Origin: Triticum aestivum
Taxonomy: Eukaryota; Streptophyta; Magnoliopsida; Poales; Poaceae
Direction: 5' to 3'
DNA: 64,000 nucleotides
Assembly (NCBI RefSeq): GCF_018294505.1
Contig: NC_057795.1
Span: 524,959,184-525,023,183, forward strand
Shown here piece after piece: positions 48,188 to 57,166 of this stretch; the first letter of the stretch is position 1; every line of letters starts with the position of its first letter. The notes under the pieces were generated by a model. That model was not told the origin of the DNA and searched no databases. It was given only the letters and a program-made list of their open reading frames with translations. Made by a program: the position numbers and the translations under genes.

Positions 48188-49573
48188 TGGTATCAGTTTT
48201 CAGGTTGCTCGGTGAGAATTTCCAGCTTTCCTAGATTAGATTTATTTTCTTACCTATTGTCCAAGAAAAAGCCACAAAAAAGAGTTAGATCTATTCATCC
48301 TTGGTCCAAGCCAGTCTGAGCCTTTGCAATTTTCTTTTCATTGCTTGCATAGTTGAATTATCGGTTGCATCGTCGTGTCGAGTTGCTGGTCTTAGCGTCT
48401 AGTTCCTTTAGAGTTTCGAGTTCTGTTCACATTAGTCACGCCGCCGCTGCATCATTATCCCTTCCGCTGTCCACCATCCCATCTATTAATTTCCACCACG
48501 TGATACGCACTGTTCATTGTCATAATCATAGTTGAGGTCATTCACATCTTCGCCTGATCCAATCTGCATCTTATCTAGTTTGTCTTGAAAAAAAAGATAG
48601 AGAAAAAAAAGAGAAAAAAGGAAAAAAAAGAAAAAGAGAGAGAAGAAAAAGAAAAAAAAGCGTGAGAAAAAAAAGAGAGAAGAAAAAAAATTGGATCTAT
48701 CTAGAATCAATCTCGTACCTGAATTCGGATTGGAATCTGTTTTGCGCACTGTTCAGTAAAACAGGTGTATCTTCCTCATACGAAGTCCGTTTTGGCTCCG
48801 TGAATACTCAAATTGAAGCTAGCGACGAGCCGCATCTAAATAGTTGCAGAAGCTAGTTCAATATTTGACACCTCAAAATCGGCTTCTAAATAGGTCTTTT
48901 TGCCCTCCGAAGTTCATGAACACAGCTTGTTTCAATTTTTCAGGCCAGTTTTAGAATTCTTTGACTCCTCATATCAACTCGGAATTGAGTGATTCTTTTT
49001 GCATTGAAAAGCTTGAGTTAATAGCATTCTTTGAAAGAATTTATCAGAAAATTGTCTTAAACTTTTCAAGAGGAAAGTTGGAGAGAGAGTTGTTGTATAT
49101 CCTGCTTGGCAGTTGTTTTTCATCATTATCTTCACTGCCGTTGTGATATTCACTTATATCTTGCTGTCAAGAGCTACTTAGTATCCTTCATTGATGCTAG
49201 TTGTGCTACGCCGTGACCTCATTAGTGTTCTAAGCTCGCGTCTCTAGTACGGTCTAGCCTAGGACCAGCACAGTACCGTCGTTGAGCGTTTATTCAACAT
49301 CGCATCTCTGAATTGATTATTGCTAATCTTTTGCTACCATATATAGCCAACCCAGCTCCACATATTTCTACACCGTGTATACGTACGTTCCCCTGGCAAT
49401 CGCTTTACACAATCTTCATAGTTATTTGACACCGCTGGTTGCCTGTCACCACCTGCTGCTTGGTAAGAACTTGTAAGATATTAATATTTGCTTTACTGTG
49501 AGCGCTTTACCACCACACCCTAGTAGTTCATAGGAACATTATTCTTGAATTTTGTTTCTTGTTTCTACTAATC
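48188..49573 (+). mobile_element. B1 primer-binding site and leader
   Basis: TGGTATCAG starts at 48188, two bases after the LTR. The leader contains a purine tract (48587-48690), a ~380-bp segment missing from B2, and tandem donor-like GGTAAGAA motifs near 49461. No gene; short frames here are not supported. Confidence 0.88.
48587..48690 (+). repeat. Purine tract (A/G-rich) in the B1 leader
   Basis: About 100 bases of almost uninterrupted A-rich GA sequence. The B2 leader has an equivalent at 56519-56645. Confidence 0.85.
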
Positions 49574-51561
49574 ATGCAGGTTCCGAAGATAGAAGTTCTT
49601 GGACGACGGACACATCTTCACCATCATGAGAGTTGGGACAACACACACAAGCACATGGTCAGGTTATCTTTTTACCGTCATTTGAGGGTAGATTTAATCC
49701 TACTACTTATCTAGCTTGGGAGCTTGAAGTAGAACAAGCTTTTAGTCACCATGACTTTTCTGAACTTGAGCGAGTGCGAGCAGCCACTAGAGCATTTACT
49801 GATTTTGCTTCTGTTTGGTGGAGTGTACATTGTAAGAAAAACATTGATAACCAACCCACAACTTGGAAAGTTTTGAAAGCTGTAATGAGACAACAATTTT
49901 TCCCTCCTTATTATCGTCGTGAATTGCTTCGCAAATTTGAACAATTTAAACAAGGCAACAACACTGTTCATGCTTACTACCAAGAGTTCAAATCTTATAT
50001 GCATCATTGTGACATAGAAGAATCTGAGAATGATACAATGAATAGATTTTTTGGTGGTTTGAACCATGATATTCAGGCAAGATTTCAGTATATTCCTGGT
50101 TGCATTACTGGTATGTATGTCCGTGCTTGTACCTTTGAGAGACAGATACAGGAGGATGCATTAGGTGACTACAACAACTACTATTCCAGTTCATGCTCAC
50201 CACCGCCGGTGGGTTCCTCCATCATTGCACCTCGGATTATGAGCGCAGCGTCATCGCAAGGGTATGGTACATTGTCAACGTCCGTACCTATATCAGCTAC
50301 ATCTTTGCCACAAGGTAACAGTAAAGATATTGATGATATAACTTCACATGAGAAAGATGCATGCCTAGTTAACTTGAATGCGTCATGTATTGAGTTACCT
50401 GTTGATTTGAGCACACCACCTATTTTAGAGACTCTTGTTACTGTCATGAATGCGTCATGTGATCAAACAACTGAAATATCAACAATTTTGAGTGCACCCA
50501 TTAAATTAACTGTTGATGCAAAAGAACCAATGTTTAATCATTTTGATATGACCTCTAATCTTGATGATGATTCTGTGTCCAATGACTTATTGCATGTTTG
50601 CTTATTTAAGCATGTTGTAGCATGTAAATTTGATGCAAGTAAGGTTTATTCATCGAAGTTAGGATGGTTTAATGATGAACATTGCCAATCTTTTGAAGAG
50701 AATAAGAGCTTCACTTATATGTGCAAACTGAGTTCCAATATTTTCATGCCTTCTACTTCTTGTGATAATTTTTTGGCTTTAGATTTTATGAACAATGCAA
50801 GTTACTCATCTATTCATGTGTCATATATGCAAAAATCAAGGGAAGTAAAAATGGATGACATATACATATACAACATGTACACCTTGTCTCTTTTGTTAGC
50901 CACATTTCAGATTAAGCAACGCCGAGGACGGCTTTATTTTCAAGAAGGGGAGGATGATGAGGACATGACTACCTTGGATATGACCAAAAATATTGCATAT
51001 ATGCATATTTGTCAGGTGATTTCTAGTGCAAACTATTCAATAATCTATTTATGTTATCCAGAACAAAAATACTTCACACACTTTTGTGTTTTGTCTAATT
51101 GCAGGTGTATGGGACATTTGTACAATCCACATATGAAGATAAGGAAGAAAGAGATGTTTATTTGCTGTCCAAAAAGTTCTCTCACGTCACTTTTGGCCCA
51201 AGAGAAGATAGAGTCCAAGTCTCTCACGTTCTGGATTCAGATTCGGACTGCACAGACATACCTGACTCAAAACGCACACAAGTTTTTCATACGGACTCCG
51301 AATTGGGTGATTCTTTTTTTGTTGGAAACTAGATTTCGTGCACTTTCCAACCCAACTGGAATCACCTTCAAATTCGTCCGGAGCATTGAGTTGTGGACGA
51401 AACAATCTGATGCTGCAGCAGAATCCGAGTCAAACTACAAGTCCAAAGGTGTTACATCACCTCCACTTGGGCCCATTGGCCTTGTACGACCTAGATTTAG
51501 TTTTAGGCTGGCTTGGGACGTCCTCCCACCTCCTTGGCCGCCACTCCTTGCTCCTATATAA
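49574..51561 (+). pseudogene. B1 gag-like protein fused to a conserved module
   Basis: ATG at 49574 matches the B2 start position, but one base is missing just after it and a TGA lies at 49627-49629, so the start is broken. From about 49633 the frame is open to 51561. The first ~190 residues are a retrotransposon gag capsid-like domain (LAWELEVEQAF, ASVWWSVHC, AYYQEFKSYM, FFGGLNHDIQ). A Ser/Pro-rich linker follows, then a ~210-residue module (CLVNLN ... LLHVCLFKHV ... LALDFMN ... IYNMYTLSLLLATFQIKQ), then the polypurine-tract peptide FQEGEDDED, then ~200 codons in the LTR. No zinc knuckle, protease or polymerase. The gag domain is very different from that of B2 while the module is nearly the same. 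A particle protein role is likely; the module's role is unknown. Confidence 0.85.
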
Positions 51562-51935
51562 GTTGATCCATCTAGTAGCTTTTCCTTGGGGGATTTGTTT
51601 AGTTAAAAGTTAGCCATTGCAACTTCGTGTACTTCGTTTGTGTCCAACGACCAGACCAAGACCGCTTCCGGATCCCCACCATTATCAATACCTCATATAT
51701 ATTTGCAATATTCAGATTGCTTTATCATATTCTTGCTCGTTCTTCGATTGCTTGCAGGAATAGACCCTCGTGGTCAGGCTGACCGTGCTTCCGGCATCGT
51801 CAGTAACCTCAGGAGATTGGTTTAGCGATTGCTAAGGCGCAATGTCGTGCACGTTTGTAGTCGGATCGTCAAAGTCGTCTCCACCAAATCGATAGTTATC
51901 ATCTCATCGAAAGATCGGGACCCTCGCCTCTATCA
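50955..51935 (+). mobile_element. B1 3' LTR
   Basis: 981 bp, exact ends, followed by GCAAT. It has a short stem-loop, GTTGGAAA / TTTCCAAC (51321-51351), also present in the other B LTRs. Confidence 0.95.
51016..51104 (+). other. Possible 89-bp intron in the B LTR
   Basis: TTTGTCAG/GTGATTTC ... TCTAATTGCAG/GTGTATGG has a donor, branch-like TCTAAT, T-rich stretch and acceptor. Removing it keeps the upstream frame and joins it to a second open frame (VYGTFVQSTYEDKEERDVYL ...) that ends near 51332. All six B LTRs keep both splice sites. Unspliced, a different frame stays open to 51561. Transcript evidence is needed to say which is used. Confidence 0.4.
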
Positions 51936-51989
51936 GCAATTGGAATTCCAACTTGAGTACTAGTACTACTAGTAGGAGTACCAGGGGCC

Positions 51990-52235
51990 AGTTTGTTTAG
52001 GCTTCTAGATTAGTAGTAATCCCATTACTACTAGATTCGTCCTGATTTATTGGTCCCCATTGTAATCTGTATCAAATTTTGATCATAAATTTAACTAATG
52101 AAATGTTTGTGCATGTCACATGCACTAACATTTTATCAGTTAAATCTTTGGTCAAAATTTACCACAAATTACAATGGTGACGAATAAACCAGGACGGAGG
52201 TACTAGTAGTAGTTTAGAAGCCCAAATAAATTAGT
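51990..52235. mobile_element. MITE nested in a second short TIR element
   Basis: The inner element (about 52034-52202) has degenerate inverted ends of Stowaway type (TCCTGATTTATTGG / AATAAACCAGGACGGAG) and inner inverted sequence TCAAATTTTGATC / GGTCAAAATTTACC. The outer arms TTTGTTTAGGCTTCTA and TAGAAGCCCAAATAAA (about 51991-52230) form a second inverted repeat. Borders are approximate. Confidence 0.6.
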
Positions 52236-52240
52236 GAGGC

Positions 52241-52577
52241 GCCTTAATGTTACTCTACACTGTGACTAGTCTTATGGGAAAAGCTGGGGAAGAGACGGCT
52301 TATTTTTTATGCCGCCAAAAGAACTTGCCCTAGGAGTAGTAGCTAGGGATACTAGGAGTAGTAGCTAGGGATTGAGTGTGCGAGATGAACCGGAGAAAGT
52401 ATATGCAGAGAGATGAAATGCAAAAAAGACGGAGGGATGTGATGGTTGCTTGTCCGTTTATTTTACCAGGCCACTTATTACTGTCAGTGGTTGGGTTTTG
52501 TGATATGACGGCTTTACTGCCACGCCACGAGCGGGGTGAGACTCCCGTGCAGTGCTGCCCTCTACACATGTATTACA
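52241..52577. other. Low-copy stretch with a 22-bp tandem duplication
   Basis: ACTAGGAGTAGTAGCTAGGG-like sequence occurs twice in a row at about 52330-52373. No gene or transposon signature otherwise; short frames are not supported. Confidence 0.45.
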
Positions 52578-52770
52578 TCGGTCGTGGTTTATTAGTCCCC
52601 CATTGGATTTGACTGAAGATTTAACTGACAAAATGTTAGTGCATGTCCACAAAAACTATATCGTTGGATTCGTATTTGAACATAGTTGTTAATGATATAA
52701 TTTTAGGGACATGCATCAACATTTATCGTACTATATATAATGTTAGTTCAATTTTTGGTCGTACTAATCT
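52578..52770. mobile_element. Fragment of the same Stowaway-like MITE family
   Basis: GTGGTTTATTAGTCCCCCATTG and the later AACTGACAAAATGTTAGTGCATG resemble the inner MITE at 52034-52202 (TGATTTATTGGTCCCCATTG, AACTAATGAAATGTTTGTGC) but with a longer middle. The ends are degenerate. Confidence 0.55.
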
Positions 52771-53376
52771 ATAGTAGAAAGGTGCCCGTGCGTTGCATGG
52801 AAGAGTGAAATGCATTGGTCAGGGAGTTGTTTATTTTAACAAAGTATGTGGGGGTCATCTCATGTGTAACGGGTATCGATAGGTTTCTTTGGATATTATT
52901 TCATCTCTAGAGCTCACAAACATCCAGGTGAAATAGATAAAAAGGAATCTTTTGCAAACAAAAGCGTTCAACTGTTCAACCTGCATCCAAAACTTGTGAA
53001 TAAATAACACTTATTGTGCTTTGCAAGAAATGATCTTTAAGAATTAGTTTTCGAGTATCGATTGTTATACATGTTGGCTATAGATGACATGGCACTTTCT
53101 TATAGTCAACAGTAGGCTATACTATTAAGTATTAACCATGCCCTTATACACCTAGACTGAGGGATTAAATCAGAATGACTTGGAAGGGGGCAGAGGGGAT
53201 GTAAGAAATGGTTCAGAGTAAGTCTTTCACCAATACTGTAGTAAAAATTCATACATGGAAGATTCTAGACTAAACCATAAACAGATACACTTTTATTCAT
53301 TCGCGATACTCCAATGGAGCAAGATCATGCATGGAAGTCTCCACATGCTTAGACAGCGGATTACATTGAGCAAAGA
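52771..53376. other. Unassigned stretch with a GTGCCCGTGCGTTGCA motif
   Basis: The motif near 52791 is widespread at the edges of grass transposon relics, but no partner end is identified. The rest is AT-rich 3' flank of the gene relic that ends at 53377. No coding region seen. Confidence 0.35.
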
Positions 53377-53978
53377 CTAATGATCAACATTTAACTTGGT
53401 AATGCATATGTCTAGGTGAACCTCCTTGGAGTCCCCGTGCACCACGTTGGGGGGTAAATCATACCATGTGTCTTCCATGTCTACATCGGCAGGAAGGTCT
53501 CTGCTCTGCAGAGTCCTAGTCAGTTTGATGTTGCCGGTGTCGCCGCCCACGTACCTCTGAGGGGTAGTAACAATGAGCACGCACCCGTACATCGGCCTCG
53601 TGTCAGTGTCAGCGTCAGCGGCGTCGCCCCTGACGCACACTACAGAGATGGGGCAGTGGCCTGCGCGGGCCTCGCCGGTGTCCACGATCAACAGGAAGAC
53701 ACTGCCGTCCTCCTTCGAGACTAGCAAGCGGCGGTGATCCTCCAGCGACTCCGACACAGTGAACGGGTAGCACGTCTCGTACTTGATGTTCTCTGCCAAG
53801 GGCCAGTAGGGACCATTGCATGCATCCGTGAGGTGATGCATGCTGTCCGCCGGCGAGCCCCAAAACAGCATCGGGCACTCATAGCAGTAGACGAAGGGCT
53901 CCTTGGAGGCATCGACCAGGCCGTCCATGAAACGGGAGTGGCTGTAGGGGACGTTGCGCCAGTTGAATATATGAGCAA
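53377..53978 (-). pseudogene. SINA-like E3 ligase C-terminal fragment
   Basis: Minus-strand open frame of about 200 codons; the in-frame region starts after a stop near 53979 and includes an ATG at 53928. Residues such as LFWGSPADSMHHLTDACNG, then IKYETCYPF, RRLLVSKEDGSVFLLIV, ISVVCVRGDAADADT, LPPNVVHGDSKEVHLDI follow the order seen in grass SINA-like (seven-in-absentia) proteins: second zinc-binding segment, then the TRAF-like substrate-binding domain. The RING finger and first zinc-binding cysteines are absent. Intact members would pick targets for ubiquitination. With no start exon of the right kind found, it is probably a relic. Identification is from remembered family pattern, not a search. 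Confidence 0.5.
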
Positions 53979-54084
53979 GTTATTCGAGATTTAATCCTAA
54001 TAAGCACAAAATAAATCATGACGGCTATAACAGAGATTAAACTAATCATGTGGACTAGCACAGTAGATGAACAGATAGAATCTA

Positions 54085-54245
54085 CTCCCTCCCTTCCTAA
54101 ATATTTGTCTTTTTAGAGATTTCAAATGGAATACCACATACGGATGTATATAAACATATTTTAGAGAGTAGATTCACTCATTTTGCTCCGTGTGTAGTCA
54201 CTTGTTGAAATCTCTAGAAAGAAAAATATTTAGGAATAGAGGAAG
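54085..54245. mobile_element. Stowaway MITE, Thalos-like (161 bp)
   Basis: Inverted ends CTCCCTCCCTTCCTAAATAT / ATATTTAGGAATAGAGGAAG, TA on both sides (54083-54084, 54246-54247), and the internal text TTTTTAGAGATTTCAAATGG ... TTGTTGAAATCTCTAGAAA characteristic of Thalos in Triticeae. It lies between the two coding relics of the minus-strand gene, as expected inside an intron. Confidence 0.88.
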
Positions 54246-54309
54246 TAGTAGGATACAAAGTAGAAACATGAATTCTACCACGATTTCAAACAAGAAGGAC
54301 AGAAACACA

Positions 54310-54658
54310 TACGGTGCAACGGGAGCAGCACCATTGGTGTTGAGGTTGTCGCCCATGTCGTTGAGGAAGAGGTTGCCGAGGTCGGGGAAGAAGTCGTCGT
54401 CGGTGAAGTCGTGGCTGCCAGCAGTCGAGAGAGTGCGCTACCCAAATTTCGACAACGCCCGCCGAATGGAGCGTAGGAGGGAGTGCTGTAGGGGACATTG
54501 CAGCCACCGAATGGAGTGCAGGAGTAGCACACGAAGCAGTAGATGGTGCTCCTCCCTAAGTCTCTATCTCTACTCTTATCTTTATCTCTACTACTCTTCT
54601 TTGTTTTTATAACAAATCTAATAGTACTGCGCCGTCTGCTGCACGCCCGGCTGAACAT
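54310..54658 (-). pseudogene. Possible first exon of the minus-strand relic
   Basis: GC-rich minus-strand sequence. ATG at 54658 opens a 127-codon frame, but a second frame (HDFTDDDFFPDLGNLFLNDM..., about 54310-54420) looks more protein-like and ends at CACC/GTATGTG, a fair splice donor at about 54310. Switching frames between them suggests decay. CTGTAGGGGAC(A/G)TTGC occurs here (54486) and in the SINA-like part (53946), hinting at an internal duplication. I do not recognise the protein. Confidence 0.35.
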
Positions 54659-54690
54659 GCCTCCTCGCCTCCATCATCACCAACTGAGTC

Positions 54691-54700
54691 TTTTATAGGA
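54691..54700 (-). promoter_or_regulatory. Possible TATA box for the minus-strand relic
   Basis: Minus-strand CCTATAAAAGACTC lies about 35-40 bp before the ATG at 54658. It sits in the loop of an imperfect inverted repeat (CATCATCACCAACT / AGTTGGTGATGATG, about 54672-54735). Confidence 0.35.
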
Positions 54701-54744
54701 GTAGGAGTAGAGAAAAAACCGAGTTGGTGATGATGGTGTGCCGT

Positions 54745-55134
54745 GCAATGCACATGCATCTTGCTAATTTTTTTGCATATAATTCCAAACACCATGTAGA
54801 CAGGGTCTTTGACCATTTTACAACTATGTTAGTATCATTGTTAGTGGTCAGCAAGTGCAAGTTATAGGCCCGGATGTTTTAACCTTTTTTAGTAATGATA
54901 TCTGGCGATTGTTCGGCACGAGCTCAATCCTGGAGAATCCAACGTAACCGTCAGATTTCCATCCGACGGTGGCCTATTTTTAAGCCATAGTATTTGACAA
55001 AACCGCCACCCTTACACATGTACTGTAACTGCGTCGTGGGCATTTGCAACTGCCATGTCTCCCAGCGAACATTTGTTGGGGATTGGAGTTAGCACCGATG
55101 GCGGTTCATAGTCGTTCCACGCTCGGGCATTGAA
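54745..55134. other. Low-copy stretch left of B2
   Basis: No coding frame, LTR end or MITE end that I can support. Its last five bases (GTTTG, 55135-55139) are the B2 target duplication. Confidence 0.4.
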
Positions 55135-55139
55135 GTTTG

Positions 55140-56118
55140 TGATGAGGACATGACTACCTTGGATATGACCAAAAATATTGCATATATGCATATTTGTCAG
55201 GTGATTTCTAGTGCAAACTATTCAATAATCTATTTATGTTATCCAGAACAAAAATACTTCACACACTTTTGTGTTTTCTCTAATTGCAGGTGTATGGGAC
55301 ATTTGTACAATCCACATATGAAGATAAGGAAGAAAGAGATGTTTATTTGCTGTCCAAAAAGTTCTTTCACGTCACTTTTGGCCCAAGAGAAGATAGAGTC
55401 CAAGTCTCTCACGTTCTGGATTCAGATTCGGACTGCACAGACATACCTGACTCAAAACGCACACAAGTTTTTCATACGGACTCCGAATTGGGTGATTCTT
55501 TTTTTGTTGGAAACTAGATTTTGTGCACTTTCCAACCCAATTGGAATCACCTTCAAATTCGTCCGGAGAGTTGAGTTGTGGACAAAACAATCTGATGCTG
55601 CAGCAGAATCCGAGTCAAACTACAAGTCCAAAGGTGTTACATCACCTCCACTTGGGCCCATTGCCTTGTACGACCTAGATTTAGTTTTAGGCTGCCTTGG
55701 GACGTCCTCCCACCTCCTTGGACGCCACCCCTTGCTCCTATATAAGTAGATCCATCTAGTAGCTTTTCCTTGGGATTTGTTTAGTTAAAAGTTAGCCATT
55801 GCAACTTCATGTACTTCGTTTGTGTCCAACGACCAGACCAAGACCGCTTACGGATCCCCACCTTTATCAATACTTCATATATACTCGCAATATTCAGATT
55901 GCTTTTATCATATTCTTGCTTGTTCTTCGATTGCTTGCAGGAATAGACCTTCGTGGTCAGGTTGATTGTGCTCCGGCGTGGTCAATAACCTCTCGGAGTT
56001 GGTTTAGCGATTGCTAAGGCGCAATGTCGTGCATGTTTGTAGTCGGATCATCAAAGTCGTCTCCACCAAATCGATAGTTATCATCTCATCAAAAGATCGG
56101 GACACCCCGCCTCTATCA
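55140..56118 (+). mobile_element. B2 LTR1 (5' LTR)
   Basis: 979 bp. One base is missing in the GCCCATTGCC region (near 55664), closing the frame that is open in other copies. U5 is of the A-like subtype. Confidence 0.95.
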
Positions 56119-56120
56119 AG

Positions 56121-57166
56121 TGGTATCAGTTTTCAGGTTGCTCGGTGAGAATTTCCAGTTTTCCTAGATTAGATTTACTTTCTTACCTATTGTCCAAGAA
56201 AAAGCCACAAAAAAGAGTTAGATCTATTCCTCCTTGGTCCAAGCCAGTCTGAGCCGTTGCAATTTTCTTTTCATTGATTGCATAGTTGAATTATCGATTG
56301 CATCGTCGTGTCGAGTTGCTGGTCTTAGTGTCTAGTTCGTTTAGAGTTTCGAGTTCTGTTCACATTAGTCACGCCACCCCTGCATCATTATCTCTTCCGC
56401 TGTCCACCACCCATCCATCAATTTCCACCACGTGCTACCCACCATTCATTGTCATAATAATAGTTGAGATCGTTCACATCTTCACTTGATCCAATCTGCA
56501 TCTTATCTAGTTTGTTTTGGAAAGAGGGAGAAAAAAAGAGAGAAAAAAACGAGAGAAAAAAAGGAAAAAAAGTCAGAGAAAAAAAAAGGAGAGAAAGAAA
56601 AAAAAGTGTGAGGAAAAAAAAGAGATAAGAAAAAAAACAAAAAAATCGGCACAAACTTTTTCAGAGGAAAGTTGGAGACAAAGTTGTTGATATATCCTGC
56701 TTGGCTGTTGTTTCACCTCATTATCTTTACTGCCGTTGTGATCTTCACTTATATCTTGCTGTCCAGAGCTACTTAGTATCCTTCATTGATGCTAGTTGTG
56801 CTACGACGTGACCTCATTAGTGTTCTAGGCTCGTGTCTCTAGTCCGGTCTAGCCTAGGACCAGCACAGTACCGTCGTTGAGCGTTTATTCAACATTGCAT
56901 CTTTGAATTGATTATTGCTAATCTTTTGCTACAATATATAGCCAACCCAGCTCCACATATTTCTACACCGTGTATACGTACGCTCCCCTGGCAATCGCTT
57001 TACTCAATATTCGGAGTTACTTGACACCGCTGGTTGCCGATCACCGCCTGCTACATGGTAAGAACTTGTAAGACATTGATATTTGCTTTACTGTGAGCGT
57101 TTTACCACCACATCCTAGTAGTTATAGGAACATTATTTTTGGGTTTTGTTTCTTGTTCTACTAATC
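56121..57166 (+). mobile_element. B2 primer-binding site and leader
   Basis: TGGTATCAG starts at 56121. Purine tract at 56519-56645. About 380 bp present in B1 after the tract are absent. No gene. Confidence 0.88.

Larger units (their letters stand above)
47205..51935 (+). mobile_element. Element B1, complete non-autonomous CRM-related retrotransposon
   Basis: 4731 bp flanked by TSD GCAAT (47200-47204 and 51936-51940). Order: 5' LTR 47205-48185, primer-binding site, leader, gag-like frame (49574-51561), polypurine tract 50942-50954 and 3' LTR 50955-51935. There is no protease, RT, RNase H or integrase. About nine LTR differences by eye (roughly 1%) point to a recent insertion. LTR ends, R/U5, primer-binding site and polypurine tract match family A. 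Confidence 0.95.

Noticed and set aside
48486..48749. Phe/Ser-rich minus-strand frame over the purine tract
   Set aside because: Simple-sequence translation; low complexity with no domain.
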